Assembly (NCBI RefSeq): GCF_021611515.1
Contig: NZ_CP090960.1
Location: 310,001-374,000, forward strand
Source of the DNA: Mariluticola halotolerans
GTDB taxonomy: Bacteria > Pseudomonadota > Alphaproteobacteria > Rhizobiales > Devosiaceae
Length of the DNA: 64,000 nucleotides
Direction: 5' to 3'
Below are positions 7,875-16,285 of the stretch, piece by piece. The notes under the pieces were generated by a model. The model saw only the letters and a program-made list of their open reading frames with translations. It was not told the DNA's origin and made no database searches. Within the stretch, counting starts at the first letter, position 1, and every line of letters starts with the position of its first letter. The position numbers were made by a program, and so were the translations under genes.

Positions 7875-9866
7875 ATGACGCACACAGTATCTTCAACTGC
7901 TGACGGGGAAGTTCTCCCCGTCAGGAACATCGGCACCGCGGCCCGCTGGGTAACGCGGATTGCGACGATTGCGCTGATCATTCTTGGCATCAACCAATCG
8001 TTCAATCTCAGTTCCAAGTTCAATTTCTCGATAATCGAGAACCAGTATCTGTACGGGATATTGGGGCTTGCGATACCGATGGTCTTTTTGCTGTTTCCGC
8101 TTAGCGAGAAAACAGCAGAGGCAAAACCTACAGTGATCGATTGGATGCTGGCGGCCATTGCTGCTGTGTGTCTTGGCTATTTTGTCTACAACGCCTATCC
8201 AATCGTCCTGTTGGGCTGGGAAATGCTCCCCCCGATCGAGGCCATCGTCATGGGCGCGATCTTGTGGGGCCTGATTATAGAAGCTGGCCGACGCACGGGC
8301 GGGATCGTTCTTGCCTCTATCGTTGCCTTCTTCTCTTTATATCCGCTGTTCGCGGACAAGATGCCTGGACCGATTTCCGCATTCTCCTCGCCGTTTCAGT
8401 TTGCGGCGGCCTATCACGCCATGAGCCTGGAAAGTATTCTGGGTATCCCGCTCAAGGCGTTTGCCAATCTGGTGTTCGGCTTCATCATTTTTGGGGCTGC
8501 GCTTGAACATACCGGGGCGGGGCGGTTCTTTATCAATCTCGCCTTTGCGCTTCTTGGTCATGTGCGTGGCGGACCGGCGAAAGTCGCTATTGTTTCCAGC
8601 GGGCTGATGGGGTCGCTCAGCGGCTCTGTTGTGACAAACGTCATGACCACCGGGGTGATGACCATTCCCGCGATGCGGCGTTCCGGCATGAAAGGCGTGA
8701 CTGCTGCGGGGATCGAGACCTGCGCCTCAACCGGCGGGGTGCTGATGCCGCCCGTGATGGGGGCGGCGGCCTTTGTCATGGCGCATTTTCTGCAAGTGCC
8801 TTATGCGACCATTGCCATCGCCGCGGCCGTTCCTGCATTCCTTTATTTCTTTGGTCTGTTTATCCAGATCGACGCGCGGGCCGCGCGGGAAGGATTGAAG
8901 GGCCTGCCCAATGACGAGTTGCCTGACCTGATGCAAACGCTGAAGGAAGGCTGGCACCATATCTTTGCCATCGTATTGCTGGTGTTCATGCTGCTGGTGC
9001 TTCGCCGGGAGTCGCTCGCACCGTTTTATGCGACGGTTGTTCTTCTGGTGATCAACCAGATCGCCTCCAAGACCAATCGCTGGGGCATGGAACATGTGTA
9101 TTCCTTCCTCGACAGCCTGGCACGCCTTTTTGCCACGCTGACCGCGACGCTTGGTGCCGTCGGCATGATTGTGGGCGGGTTGTCGATGACCGGTCTCGCT
9201 GGCACGCTGGTCAATGACCTGTTGTTCATCGCGGGCAATTCGCCTTATCTGCTGCTCATCATGGGGGCGATTACAAGCCTTATCCTGGGTGTGGGGATGA
9301 CGGCTACAGCGTGCTATATTTTCCTGGCGATCATGCTGGCACCCGCTCTTGTGCAGGTTGGGCTCAATCCCTTGGCTGTGCACTTGTTCATCTTCTACTG
9401 GGGGATGCTGAGCTTCATTACACCGCCAGTGGCGCTGGGGGCTTTCGCCGCAGCCAGTATTGCCAATACCCCACCCATGCGTACCGGGTTTGAATCGATG
9501 AAGATCGGATCTGTGATCTATTTCATCCCGTTCTTTTTTGTTCTCGATCCGGCACTCATCCTGGTCGGGGAGTGGCAGAATATCGTGATATCCGTGACGC
9601 TAGCGATTTTCGGGGTGTTTATTTTCGCCAGCGCCATTCAGGGATATGTGGCAGGTATCGGCCCGATTTTCGGTCAGAATGCCAGAGGAACCCTTTTCCG
9701 GTTTCCGGTTCTTGCCGGGGCGGTGCTTATTGCCTTGCCGGGTGAGGCTATTCCGGGATGGAGCGATTTCCATCTCCTGCTGGTCGGCCTTGTATTGATT
9801 GTGCCCACGCTGGGAATTGCATGGATGCAAAACCGGCGTGCGCAGGCCGCCATCGCTCTCCCGTGA
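7875..9866 (+). CDS. TRAP transporter permease, fused 4TM/12TM (DctQ-DctM) type
   Basis: 663 residues from ATG 7875, the usual size for a TAXI-associated fused permease. An N-terminal helical part of about 160 residues replaces DctQ. The DctM-like part follows, with GHVRGGPAKVAIVSSGLMG near residue 228 and the conserved VMTTGVMTIPAMRRSG segment just after. Many hydrophobic helices are evident. The start was chosen because AGGAAAAATG follows the TAXI stop directly; a frame-continuous ATG at 7809 inside the TAXI gene is less likely. Together the two genes form a complete importer. A strong hairpin overlaps the stop. Confidence 0.93.
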   Translation: MTHTVSSTADGEVLPVRNIGTAARWVTRIATIALIILGINQSFNLSSKFNFSIIENQYLYGILGLAIPMVFLLFPLSEKTAEAKPTVIDWMLAAIAAVCLGYFVYNAYPIVLLGWEMLPPIEAIVMGAILWGLIIEAGRRTGGIVLASIVAFFSLYPLFADKMPGPISAFSSPFQFAAAYHAMSLESILGIPLKAFANLVFGFIIFGAALEHTGAGRFFINLAFALLGHVRGGPAKVAIVSSGLMGSLSGSVVTNVMTTGVMTIPAMRRSGMKGVTAAGIETCASTGGVLMPPVMGAAAFVMAHFLQVPYATIAIAAAVPAFLYFFGLFIQIDARAAREGLKGLPNDELPDLMQTLKEGWHHIFAIVLLVFMLLVLRRESLAPFYATVVLLVINQIASKTNRWGMEHVYSFLDSLARLFATLTATLGAVGMIVGGLSMTGLAGTLVNDLLFIAGNSPYLLLIMGAITSLILGVGMTATACYIFLAIMLAPALVQVGLNPLAVHLFIFYWGMLSFITPPVALGAFAAASIANTPPMRTGFESMKIGSVIYFIPFFFVLDPALILVGEWQNIVISVTLAIFGVFIFASAIQGYVAGIGPIFGQNARGTLFRFPVLAGAVLIALPGEAIPGWSDFHLLLVGLVLIVPTLGIAWMQNRRAQAAIALP

Positions 9867-9876
9867 GCGATGGCGG
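9847..9876. terminator. Hairpin between convergent genes
   Basis: A perfect 12-bp stem (CCGCCATCGCTC / GAGCGATGGCGG, 6-base loop) spans the TRAP permease stop. A second small hairpin GGGGT-GTG-ACCCC follows at 9884-9896. The site lies between two convergent genes and can act as a terminator in either direction, though no strong T tract is seen. Confidence 0.6.
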
Positions 9877-9904
9877 TGCCTATGGGGTGTGACCCCGACG
9901 GCCG

Positions 9905-10771
9905 CTAAAACCCGTAAAGGCGGGCAGGGTTGTCGACGAGAATTGCCTTTCGGGTTGTCTCGTCGGGCACCATTTCGCCCAACAGGTCGACCAGATGACC
10001 ATCATCAGGCATTGGCCGCGTCAAAACAGGATGCGGCCAATCTATGCCCCACAAGGTCCTATCGGGGGCGATTTCGACGAATTTGCGGGCGATCGGGATC
10101 ATGTCAGCAAAAGGCGGGCCGGTTTCTGAGCCGCGCTCGGCACCGGATATTTTCATCCACGTGCTCTTGCCCTGCAGCATCGTGCAAAACTCGTCAAAAT
10201 ATTTGCCGCCATAGTCACTGCCATTGAGACGGCCCATGTGATCGATCACGTGGGGCAAGGGCAGGTCGGCGATCCAATTTTTGAGTTGGGGAATTTGTTC
10301 AGGATCAAAATGCAGGACGGCATGCCAGCCGAAAGGGGCTATCCGTTCCAGTATGCCATTGATTGCCTCAAGTGACGGGGCTTTCTGGATGCGGGACATG
10401 AAATTGAAACGTACGCCACGCACGCCTACAGCATGAAGCTCTTCAATCTGCTCAATAGTACAGTCGGGCGGGAGGAGTGCGACACCCCTTAGCCTGTCAG
10501 GATAGGTTTTGAGCGCATCAATCATGGCGCTGTTGTCGAAGCCGTGACAACTGGCCTGCACGATCACCCCGCGGGAAATGCCCAGGTGCCGGTGCAGGGC
10601 CAACAGCTTTTCTATAGGCGCCTCGGGCGGGTCGTAGGCCCGTTGCGCGCTGTAGGGGAAAAGCGCTGCAGGCCCCATTATATGACAATGGCTGTCGCAT
10701 GCGTTTGCAGGCAGGGCCAAATTTGGCCGGCTGGGTTCCGGACATGGCGGTGGGCACGGTCTCCTGATCAA
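9905..10771 (-). CDS. Amidohydrolase-family lactonase-like enzyme (2-pyrone-4,6-dicarboxylate lactonase / galactarolactone isomerase type)
   Basis: 288 residues if translation starts at TTG 10771, which has an ideal AGGAGG seven bases upstream; the frame stays open another 201 bases but that part reads as non-coding. Metal-binding His residues occur near the N terminus in ACDSHCHI. Later landmarks are VIDHMGR, WGIDWPHP and a closing VDNPARLYGF, all typical of amidohydrolase group 2 (COG3618). Known members hydrolyse 2-pyrone-4,6-dicarboxylate or isomerise galactarolactones, both cyclic carboxylates. Neighbours make a sugar-acid lactone at least as likely as a pyrone. Operator copy 2 is 76 bases upstream. 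Confidence 0.88.
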   Translation of the reverse strand: MIRRPCPPPCPEPSRPNLALPANACDSHCHIMGPAALFPYSAQRAYDPPEAPIEKLLALHRHLGISRGVIVQASCHGFDNSAMIDALKTYPDRLRGVALLPPDCTIEQIEELHAVGVRGVRFNFMSRIQKAPSLEAINGILERIAPFGWHAVLHFDPEQIPQLKNWIADLPLPHVIDHMGRLNGSDYGGKYFDEFCTMLQGKSTWMKISGAERGSETGPPFADMIPIARKFVEIAPDRTLWGIDWPHPVLTRPMPDDGHLVDLLGEMVPDETTRKAILVDNPARLYGF

Positions 10772-10846
10772 AATATTTCCTCCTCTTGTGATCTGAACAG
10801 ATATTTGCCGCCGGATCATTTGGCATTTGAAGGCGCGATGTTTCCT

Positions 10847-10863
10847 ATTTTGACAGGCGGAAC
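10847..10863. promoter_or_regulatory. Putative IclR-type operator, copy 2
   Basis: ATTTTGACAGGCGGAAC fits RTTYCR-N5-YGRAAY with one mismatch. It sits in the 167-base divergent gap between the amidohydrolase (minus) and the SnoaL-like gene (plus), and contains a TTGACA that could be a -35 element, so a bound regulator could affect both genes. Confidence 0.5.
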
Positions 10864-10938
10864 AGGTTTGGGACGAAATTGACAGTGTGGACCTATCCGA
10901 GGTCTTTGCGTGGAGTAAGAATTTGAGGAGAGACTGTA

Positions 10939-11559
10939 ATGCCGTCCACGTCCGAGACCCGTCTTGCCGCAATGCTTGACCGCGAGGAGATTTGTGATCT
11001 GGTGCGCAAGGAACGTTTTGCGCGCGATCAGGGGCATTGGGAGATCATGGCGGCGTGTTTCCACCCCGATGCCCATATTCGCACCAGCTGGTTCAATGGC
11101 AATGGCGTGGATTACATTCCCGCGACCCAGGAAATGCTCAAAAGAGTACCCGGCAGTAAACACTGGGTCTTTCCAGGGTTGGTGCAGGTGAATGGTGACA
11201 AGGCGCTTGTTGAAAGCCCCGGCCTGATTTTCAATCGTATTGAACTTGAGGGCGTGGAGGTCGATTATCAGATCTTCTGCCGGTATCAGTCCCGTGTCGA
11301 ACGCCGCGATGATGTCTGGCGGCTGCTTACTTTCGAGGTGATTTTTGAGCGTGATGTCATGCGTGCGCTCGACCCATCAAAAGACTTGCCTATCGATTGG
11401 AATCTTTTGGCCAAATACCGGCCTACCTATCGCTTTCTTGCCTATCTGCAGGACAGAAGAGGGTTTGATCTGAGCCACGAATTACTGGGAGACGACCGGC
11501 CTGAGGCGTTGAGGAGATTTCACGAGGGTGAGAGCAGCTGGCTCTACGGCGCTGGTTAG
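10939..11559 (+). CDS. NTF2/SnoaL-like domain protein
   Basis: 206 residues from ATG 10939, with TTGAGGAGAG upstream. The N-terminal part (REEICDLVRKERFARDQG, then FHPDAHIRTSWF near residue 45) is typical of SnoaL-like polyketide-cyclase/NTF2 folds, such as ring-hydroxylating dioxygenase small subunits and dehydratase-like proteins. The C-terminal 70 residues are not familiar. The gene stands alone between a divergent amidohydrolase and a convergent dehydratase, with an IclR-type operator upstream. A catalytic role as a hydratase or isomerase in the local pathway is possible, but nothing in the sequence fixes it. Confidence 0.8.
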   Translation: MPSTSETRLAAMLDREEICDLVRKERFARDQGHWEIMAACFHPDAHIRTSWFNGNGVDYIPATQEMLKRVPGSKHWVFPGLVQVNGDKALVESPGLIFNRIELEGVEVDYQIFCRYQSRVERRDDVWRLLTFEVIFERDVMRALDPSKDLPIDWNLLAKYRPTYRFLAYLQDRRGFDLSHELLGDDRPEALRRFHEGESSWLYGAG

Positions 11560-11591
11560 CGAAGCACGGCAGTGAGATGAAATTGGAAGAC

Positions 11592-11614
11592 CCACGGCTG
11601 AACCTCAGCCGTGG
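11592..11614. terminator. Bidirectional terminator hairpin
   Basis: Perfect 10-bp stem CCACGGCTGA / TCAGCCGTGG with an ACC loop, between the convergent SnoaL-like and dehydratase genes. It lies only 6 bases from the dehydratase stop, so it probably serves that gene; read on the minus strand it is followed by GTCTTCCAATTTCATC. Confidence 0.65.
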
Positions 11615-11620
11615 CCGGTA

Positions 11621-13357
11621 TCAGAAGATGTCCGGTTCCGGCGTTGGGCCACCATAGTCCGACCGTAAAAAATCAAAGTCGCAACCCTTGTCGGCCTGTT
11701 CAACATGTTTGCTGAACATGTGTACGTAACCGCGTTCATATTTGGAGGTGGGGGCAATCCAGGCAGCTTTGCGGCGCGCCATTTCCGCGTCGGATATTCT
11801 GACGTTGAGTGACCGGTTGGGGACGTCCAACTCGATAATGTCGCCATTTTCTATCAGGGCCAAAGGTCCACCGATAAATGCTTCGGGCGAGACATGCAGG
11901 ATGCAGGCGCCATAGGAGGTCCCTGACATGCGCGCATCGCTTAAGCGCACCATATCGCGGTGACCCTTTTTGAGCAGGGCGCGTGGCATGGGGATCATGC
12001 CCCATTCGGGCATGCCGGGACCGCCTTGCGGTCCTGCATTGCGCAGAACCAGAACTGTATCCGGGGTCATCGGGTAATCCGGATCATCAATGATGGACTT
12101 GAGTTCCGGATAGGAATTGGCGACCAGCGCCGGCCCTGCATGGACATGAAATCCGGGGTCGCATGCGGCGGGCTTGATAACTGCGCCGGTTGGCGCGAGG
12201 TTGCCTTTCAGGACGGCCAGTGACCCTTCCTTGTAGACCGGGTTTGAGAGTGGCCTTATGACGTCTTCATTGTAGACGGTCGCCCCGGCCAAACCTTCGC
12301 CAAGCGTTTTGCCGGTAACTGTCAGTGTCGACACATCCAGTTTTTCGCCTAATTGCACCATGAGCGCCCGCAGGCCACCCGCGTAGTAGAAATCTTCCAT
12401 CAGGTAGTCTTTGCCCGAGGGGCGGACATTGGCGATGACGGGGGTCGTGCGCCCGATCTTATCAATCTCATCGAGATCGACGAAGATATCTGCGCGGCGT
12501 GCCATTGCAATAATGTGGATCAGCGCATTGGTTGATCCGCCGGTTGCCATTGCGACCGTTATCGCATTCTCTACAGCTGCCTTGGTGATGATTTTGTCAG
12601 GCGTCAGATCTTCCCATACCATGTCCACAATACGACGCCCGCACTCTGCGCTCATTCGCTGATGGCTGGTGTCGGGGGCGGGGATTGACGAGGCCCCGGG
12701 CAGACAAAGCCCCAGGCTTTCCGCAACCGCCGTCATTGTTGCCGCTGTGCCAAAGGTCATGCAATGGCCATCAGACCGTGCAATGCCGGCTTCAATGCCA
12801 AGCCACTGCTCTTTTGAAACATTGCCTGCGCGTTTCTCATCCCAGTATTTGTAGGCATCAGTGCCTGAGCCAAGCGGTTTGCCAGCGTAATTTCCGCGCA
12901 GCATTGGGCCCGCAGGCAGATAGATAAAGGGAAGTCCCACCGATATGGCGCCCATGGTCAATGCCGGGGTGGTCTTGTCACAGCCGCCCATCAGCACTGC
13001 ACCATCCACGGGTTGTGAACGCAGCGCTTCTTCAACCTCCATGGCGGCCATGTTGCGATACAGCATGGAGGAGGGTTTGATGAAAACCTCTGAGAGCGAC
13101 ATTGCGGGGATCTCGAGCGGTAATCCACCAGTCTGCAGCACGCCTCGTTTCACCCATTCCACCCGGTCCTTGAAATGCATGTGGCATTGCTGGGTGTCTG
13201 ACCAGGTGTTGATGATGGCGATGACGGGTTTGCCTTCCCAATCCTTGGGGCCATAGCCCATTTGCATTGCACGTGAGCGATGCATGAAGGAGCGAAAATC
13301 GTCCTTGGCCAGCCAGCGTGCCGAGCGTAATTCTGTATATTTTTTGTGTTTGTCCAT
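11621..13357 (-). CDS. IlvD/Edd family dehydratase (L-arabinonate/aldonate dehydratase-like)
   Basis: 578 residues from ATG 13357, with GGGGAG eight bases upstream. All three cluster ligands are present: Cys58 in QQCHMHF, Cys126 in GGCDK (with Lys128, the metal-site lysine of the family) and Cys199 in GHCMTFG. The length and the opening RSARWLAKDDFRSF-like segment match sugar-acid dehydratases rather than biosynthetic IlvD. It is a full-length paralogue of the truncated gene at the window start. The product would be a 2-keto-3-deoxy acid. The gene is downstream of an Ldh-type dehydrogenase on the same strand, with operator copy 3 in the gap, so it can have its own regulated promoter. Confidence 0.94.
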   Translation of the reverse strand: MDKHKKYTELRSARWLAKDDFRSFMHRSRAMQMGYGPKDWEGKPVIAIINTWSDTQQCHMHFKDRVEWVKRGVLQTGGLPLEIPAMSLSEVFIKPSSMLYRNMAAMEVEEALRSQPVDGAVLMGGCDKTTPALTMGAISVGLPFIYLPAGPMLRGNYAGKPLGSGTDAYKYWDEKRAGNVSKEQWLGIEAGIARSDGHCMTFGTAATMTAVAESLGLCLPGASSIPAPDTSHQRMSAECGRRIVDMVWEDLTPDKIITKAAVENAITVAMATGGSTNALIHIIAMARRADIFVDLDEIDKIGRTTPVIANVRPSGKDYLMEDFYYAGGLRALMVQLGEKLDVSTLTVTGKTLGEGLAGATVYNEDVIRPLSNPVYKEGSLAVLKGNLAPTGAVIKPAACDPGFHVHAGPALVANSYPELKSIIDDPDYPMTPDTVLVLRNAGPQGGPGMPEWGMIPMPRALLKKGHRDMVRLSDARMSGTSYGACILHVSPEAFIGGPLALIENGDIIELDVPNRSLNVRISDAEMARRKAAWIAPTSKYERGYVHMFSKHVEQADKGCDFDFLRSDYGGPTPEPDIF

Positions 13358-13444
13358 GCCCGAACTCCCCGCTTGATGCCGCTCCCCGACGTGTGCGTGT
13401 CAATTTAGGGTGGGAGCAGAAAGACAACAGGCTTGTTTGAGGCA

Positions 13445-13461
13445 GTTCCGCTTAGTGGAAC
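13445..13461. promoter_or_regulatory. Putative IclR-type operator, copy 3
   Basis: GTTCCGCTTAGTGGAAC is the cleanest palindrome of the set, with five of six arm pairs matching. It is 87 bases upstream of the aldonate-dehydratase-like start (13357) and 20 bases past the stop of the upstream dehydrogenase gene. Confidence 0.6.
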
Positions 13462-13481
13462 AGGTAGGCTGGTGGAAAGTC

Positions 13482-14534
13482 TCAGCGCAGGAACGCAGGT
13501 AACGCAACCTTCAGTTGGACAGCGCGGGCACCAAGCGCTTCGGCTACCGGCAGGGCTATGGTCATTTTTCCGTTGTTGGTTGCGATCATTTCGGCGCTGC
13601 GTTCGCCGGGCACAAAAAGCCGATCGGTTCCCTCGGCCTTTTTTGACTGGCGTATGCGTTCAACACCAGCGCGTGCATCTTCGAGAAACGCATCAATCGG
13701 CCGGAAATGGCGAATGTCGAGAGCGAGAAACAGGAGTGAGGCGTTATAGGGCTTTTCCCCCTTCATTTCACCAAGGGTTGGTCCCCATCCGCCCGAAGCC
13801 AATGCACCTGACAAGAGATCGATGACGAAAGACAGACCAAACCCTTTTGCGCCTCCGGTCGGCAGAAGAAATCCGGCCAAGGCGGTCGCCGGGTCGGTCG
13901 TTGGGTTGCCCATGGCGTCGAGTGCCCAGTTGTCAGGCAATGGTTGTCCTGAGGCGAGCTTTTGGCGGATGGCCCCGATAGTGCCTTCGGTTGTGGCCAT
14001 ATCGAAGACGACTGGTGTGTCATCTTTTACCGGGAAGCCGATTGCAACGGGATTGGTGCCGACGAGGCGTTCTGCGCCGCCTGGTGCTGACATGACGGGT
14101 TTCGAATTGCACATTGCCAGCGCGGCACAACCCTGTTCTGCGGCCATCCTGACATAACGCCCCGCCACGCCACAATGATATCCCCGCCTGACGGAGACGG
14201 CTGAAATGCCGAATTCCCGCGCTTTGGCGACGGCGATTTTCATCGCCTCTTCGGCCATCAGGTGTCCTTCCATGTCTGCCGCATCGAGGACAACCACACC
14301 GCCGCTTTCGCTGATAATCTTGGGGTGGGAGGCGGTCGACATTGTTCCATTGACCAGTCTTTCAAGATAGCCATCTGCCTGCAGGATTCCATGGGAGACC
14401 CGTCCGGAGATGTCTGCTTCGACCAGCGCCCCGGCTACGCGGTGGGCGGCATCAGTGGCGAGCCCTGCGGCGCTGAAGAGTTCGGAAATGAAGGCAGTTA
14501 CATCGGGTACATTGGCAGCTTTGGGCGATTTCAT
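13482..14534 (-). CDS. Malate/L-lactate dehydrogenase family (Ldh_2/YlbC-type) oxidoreductase
   Basis: 350 residues, standard for the NAD(P)-dependent Ldh_2 family, which is unrelated to the Rossmann-fold LDHs. Family landmarks include SHGILQADGYLERL near residue 40, RRGYHCGVAGRYVR near 115 with the conserved His, GTNPVAIGFP near 160 and the glycine-rich GGAKGFGLSFVIDLL near 230. Members reduce or oxidise 2-hydroxy acids (malate, lactate, ureidoglycolate) or ring imines. It is a paralogue of the gene at 33622-34659. The start is set at ATG 14534. It lies upstream of the dehydratase on the same strand and divergent from tctCBA system 2. Confidence 0.91.
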   Translation of the reverse strand: MKSPKAANVPDVTAFISELFSAAGLATDAAHRVAGALVEADISGRVSHGILQADGYLERLVNGTMSTASHPKIISESGGVVVLDAADMEGHLMAEEAMKIAVAKAREFGISAVSVRRGYHCGVAGRYVRMAAEQGCAALAMCNSKPVMSAPGGAERLVGTNPVAIGFPVKDDTPVVFDMATTEGTIGAIRQKLASGQPLPDNWALDAMGNPTTDPATALAGFLLPTGGAKGFGLSFVIDLLSGALASGGWGPTLGEMKGEKPYNASLLFLALDIRHFRPIDAFLEDARAGVERIRQSKKAEGTDRLFVPGERSAEMIATNNGKMTIALPVAEALGARAVQLKVALPAFLR

Positions 14535-14627
14535 TGACAGTTTCCGCCTTGAGGTCTCTGGTTTGAATGCAAATCCTTTGCGAACTGATTTTCCAAGGTT
14601 GTCGTCCAGAAAATCGAGTGCAGAGCG

Positions 14628-14654
14628 AAGCGATTAAAAAGTTTTAAGCCGCTT
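14628..14654. repeat. Interrupted palindrome in the divergent promoter region
   Basis: Outer arms AAGCG / CGCTT flank an inner TTAAAA-AG-TTTTAA palindrome; only one to two unpaired bases separate the two parts. It lies 94 bases upstream of the Ldh-type start. It could be a second regulator site or a start-region hairpin, and it does not match the IclR-type consensus. Confidence 0.4.
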
Positions 14655-14716
14655 TCAGGATGGTTTTTCCTTACATAGACTTATTGAGGGGTGCTGGCTT
14701 AATTTGCGGCACTGCC

Positions 14717-14733
14717 ATTTCGACTGGCGGAAT
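14717..14733. promoter_or_regulatory. Putative IclR-type operator, copy 4
   Basis: ATTTCGACTGGCGGAAT matches RTTYCR-N5-YGRAAY exactly. It is 121 bases upstream of tctC system 2 and 183 bases upstream of the divergent Ldh-type gene. Confidence 0.6.
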
Positions 14734-14853
14734 AGGTCCGAGTTTTGTTTCGTTTTAAGTGAGGCGGTTGATACCCACGTCAGCCATGGTCAAAGGAACC
14801 GGTCGGACCTGTGTCCGGCTTCTACAAATTCCGGGACCCCGAGGGAGGGATAT

Positions 14854-15813
14854 ATGAACTGCGTATACAAAACGACGAGCGTTGGCCTGATTGCTCTTAT
14901 GCTTTCTGCTGCACCGACCGCCATTTTGGCGGCTGATTGCCCGGCTGATTTTCCAACCAAACCTATCCAGTTTCATGTTGGCTATGGTGCCGGGGGCGGC
15001 AGTGATGCGATTGCACGCGCTATCGCAGCGGCGCTTGAGCAGCAACAGGGCTGGACGGTGGTTGTTGACAACCGGCCAGGCGCGGGGGGCGGTGTGATGT
15101 CCGCAACCCTGATGACGCTTCCATCTGACGGTTATACGATTGGTGTCGGTGCAACCGGAACGGTTGCGCTCAACCCTTACCAAAGCGATGACTCGCCCTA
15201 TACGCACGAGACGTTCGATTATCTCGGTACGGCGATGCAGATCAATTATGGCCTGGTTTCTCTGACGGACCGGCCGTACTCCACCTTGGAGGAGTTCATT
15301 GAGTTCGCCCGTGAGAACGGCAGTGCGACGGTTTCGACCGGCGGAAAAAGCCAGGAAATTCTTGTCGAGCAACTGGCAGATCACTACGGCGTCAACCTGA
15401 TTGCCGTTCCGAGCAAAGGGGCCGCAGATGCTCTGCAGAGCGCGCTTGGTGGGCATGTAGACGCTACAACCCAGGGCACCCAACACGTCCAGCAGATCAA
15501 GGCGGGCGCAATGAACCAGCTTGCCTCGCTAACCGGAAGCCGGGTGCCCTATGCCCCTGACTCTCCGACTTTGGTTGAGCTGGGGCTTGATGCCACGATT
15601 GAAGGCCAGACCATATTCATGGTGCCGAAGGGCGCTGAGCAACCGGTTCTCACATGCCTTGAGAATGCGCTTGATGAGGCGGTCAATTCTGAAGTTTATG
15701 CCGAGCTCATGCAGCGTCTCGAAAACGAGCCGATGAATCTTGGTGCGGCCGGCACCACCGAAGTGATTGCCAAGAGTGCGGCCTTCTACAAGGCTTATCT
15801 GAAGGCTGAATAG
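14854..15813 (+). CDS. tctC: TctC-type periplasmic solute-binding protein (system 2)
   Basis: 319 residues from ATG 14854, preceded by GAGGGAGGG. A signal peptide ends near AILA-ADCPADFP. The mature part carries HVGYGAGGGSDAIARAIA near residue 45 and NRPGAGGGVMS near 75, both diagnostic of Bug/TctC receptors. It has a Cys near the mature N terminus and another near residue 270. It is diverged from the system 1 receptor, so the two tct systems probably recognise different acids. It is followed after 26 bases by tctB; unlike system 1, no hairpin separates them. Confidence 0.93.
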   Translation: MNCVYKTTSVGLIALMLSAAPTAILAADCPADFPTKPIQFHVGYGAGGGSDAIARAIAAALEQQQGWTVVVDNRPGAGGGVMSATLMTLPSDGYTIGVGATGTVALNPYQSDDSPYTHETFDYLGTAMQINYGLVSLTDRPYSTLEEFIEFARENGSATVSTGGKSQEILVEQLADHYGVNLIAVPSKGAADALQSALGGHVDATTQGTQHVQQIKAGAMNQLASLTGSRVPYAPDSPTLVELGLDATIEGQTIFMVPKGAEQPVLTCLENALDEAVNSEVYAELMQRLENEPMNLGAAGTTEVIAKSAAFYKAYLKAE

Positions 15814-15839
15814 CTGCAAGACAAGGTAAACCCAGAACG

Positions 15840-16274
15840 ATGTTTTCAGAACGTTTAATTGGAGGAGCCGCCATACTGCTTGGCGGCTTCTTGCTAACGG
15901 TGCTTATCCCGAACCACGTCACGTCGATGGCCGGGCCAGTAAACCCTTCGTTGTTCCCCACCATTGCGGCGTGGCTTTTTGTAATTCTTGGCGTTGCCCA
16001 GATTGTGATGGTGCGGACGGCAACAACCGAGATCAATGGCTGGTATGAATTCATACGGCTGCTGGGTCTGGCATTATTTGTTTTTGTGTCTCTGTTGTTG
16101 ATGCCGCGCATTGGCTATTTGCCCAGCGCCGTTCTTTTGGCCGGGGCGGTTTGTGCCTTGATGCTGGAGCGCCGGCTGGGCTGGCTGGCATTGAGCATCG
16201 GCGTTGTGCCGCTGGGTGTCTGGTTCACCTTTGAGGTGATACTGGGCCGCCCGCTCCCTCCCATTCCGCTTTGA
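15840..16274 (+). CDS. tctB: TctB-type small membrane subunit (system 2)
   Basis: 144 residues from ATG 15840. Four hydrophobic segments occur near residues 6-24, 38-58, 73-92 and 96-140. The loop AGPVNPSLFPTIAAWLF after the first helix resembles the conserved entrance of TctB proteins. It is the small membrane component between the TctC receptor and the TctA permease, 11 bases before tctA. Assignment relies mainly on topology and gene order. Confidence 0.87.
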   Translation: MFSERLIGGAAILLGGFLLTVLIPNHVTSMAGPVNPSLFPTIAAWLFVILGVAQIVMVRTATTEINGWYEFIRLLGLALFVFVSLLLMPRIGYLPSAVLLAGAVCALMLERRLGWLALSIGVVPLGVWFTFEVILGRPLPPIPL

Positions 16275-16285
16275 GGAATAACTAA

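Larger units (their letters stand above)
14535..14853. other. 319-bp divergent intergenic region
   Basis: No gene is seen. The region separates the Ldh-type gene (minus) from tctC system 2 (plus). It holds an A/T-rich quasi-palindrome at 14628-14654 and IclR-type operator copy 4 at 14717-14733. A GGGAGGG ribosome site precedes the tctC ATG. Confidence 0.6.

Noticed and set aside
9905-10972. Longer amidohydrolase starting at 10972
   Set aside because: The first 67 residues are unlike the family, cover the divergent promoter with operator copy 2, and run into the SnoaL-like gene; TTG 10771 has a perfect AGGAGG.
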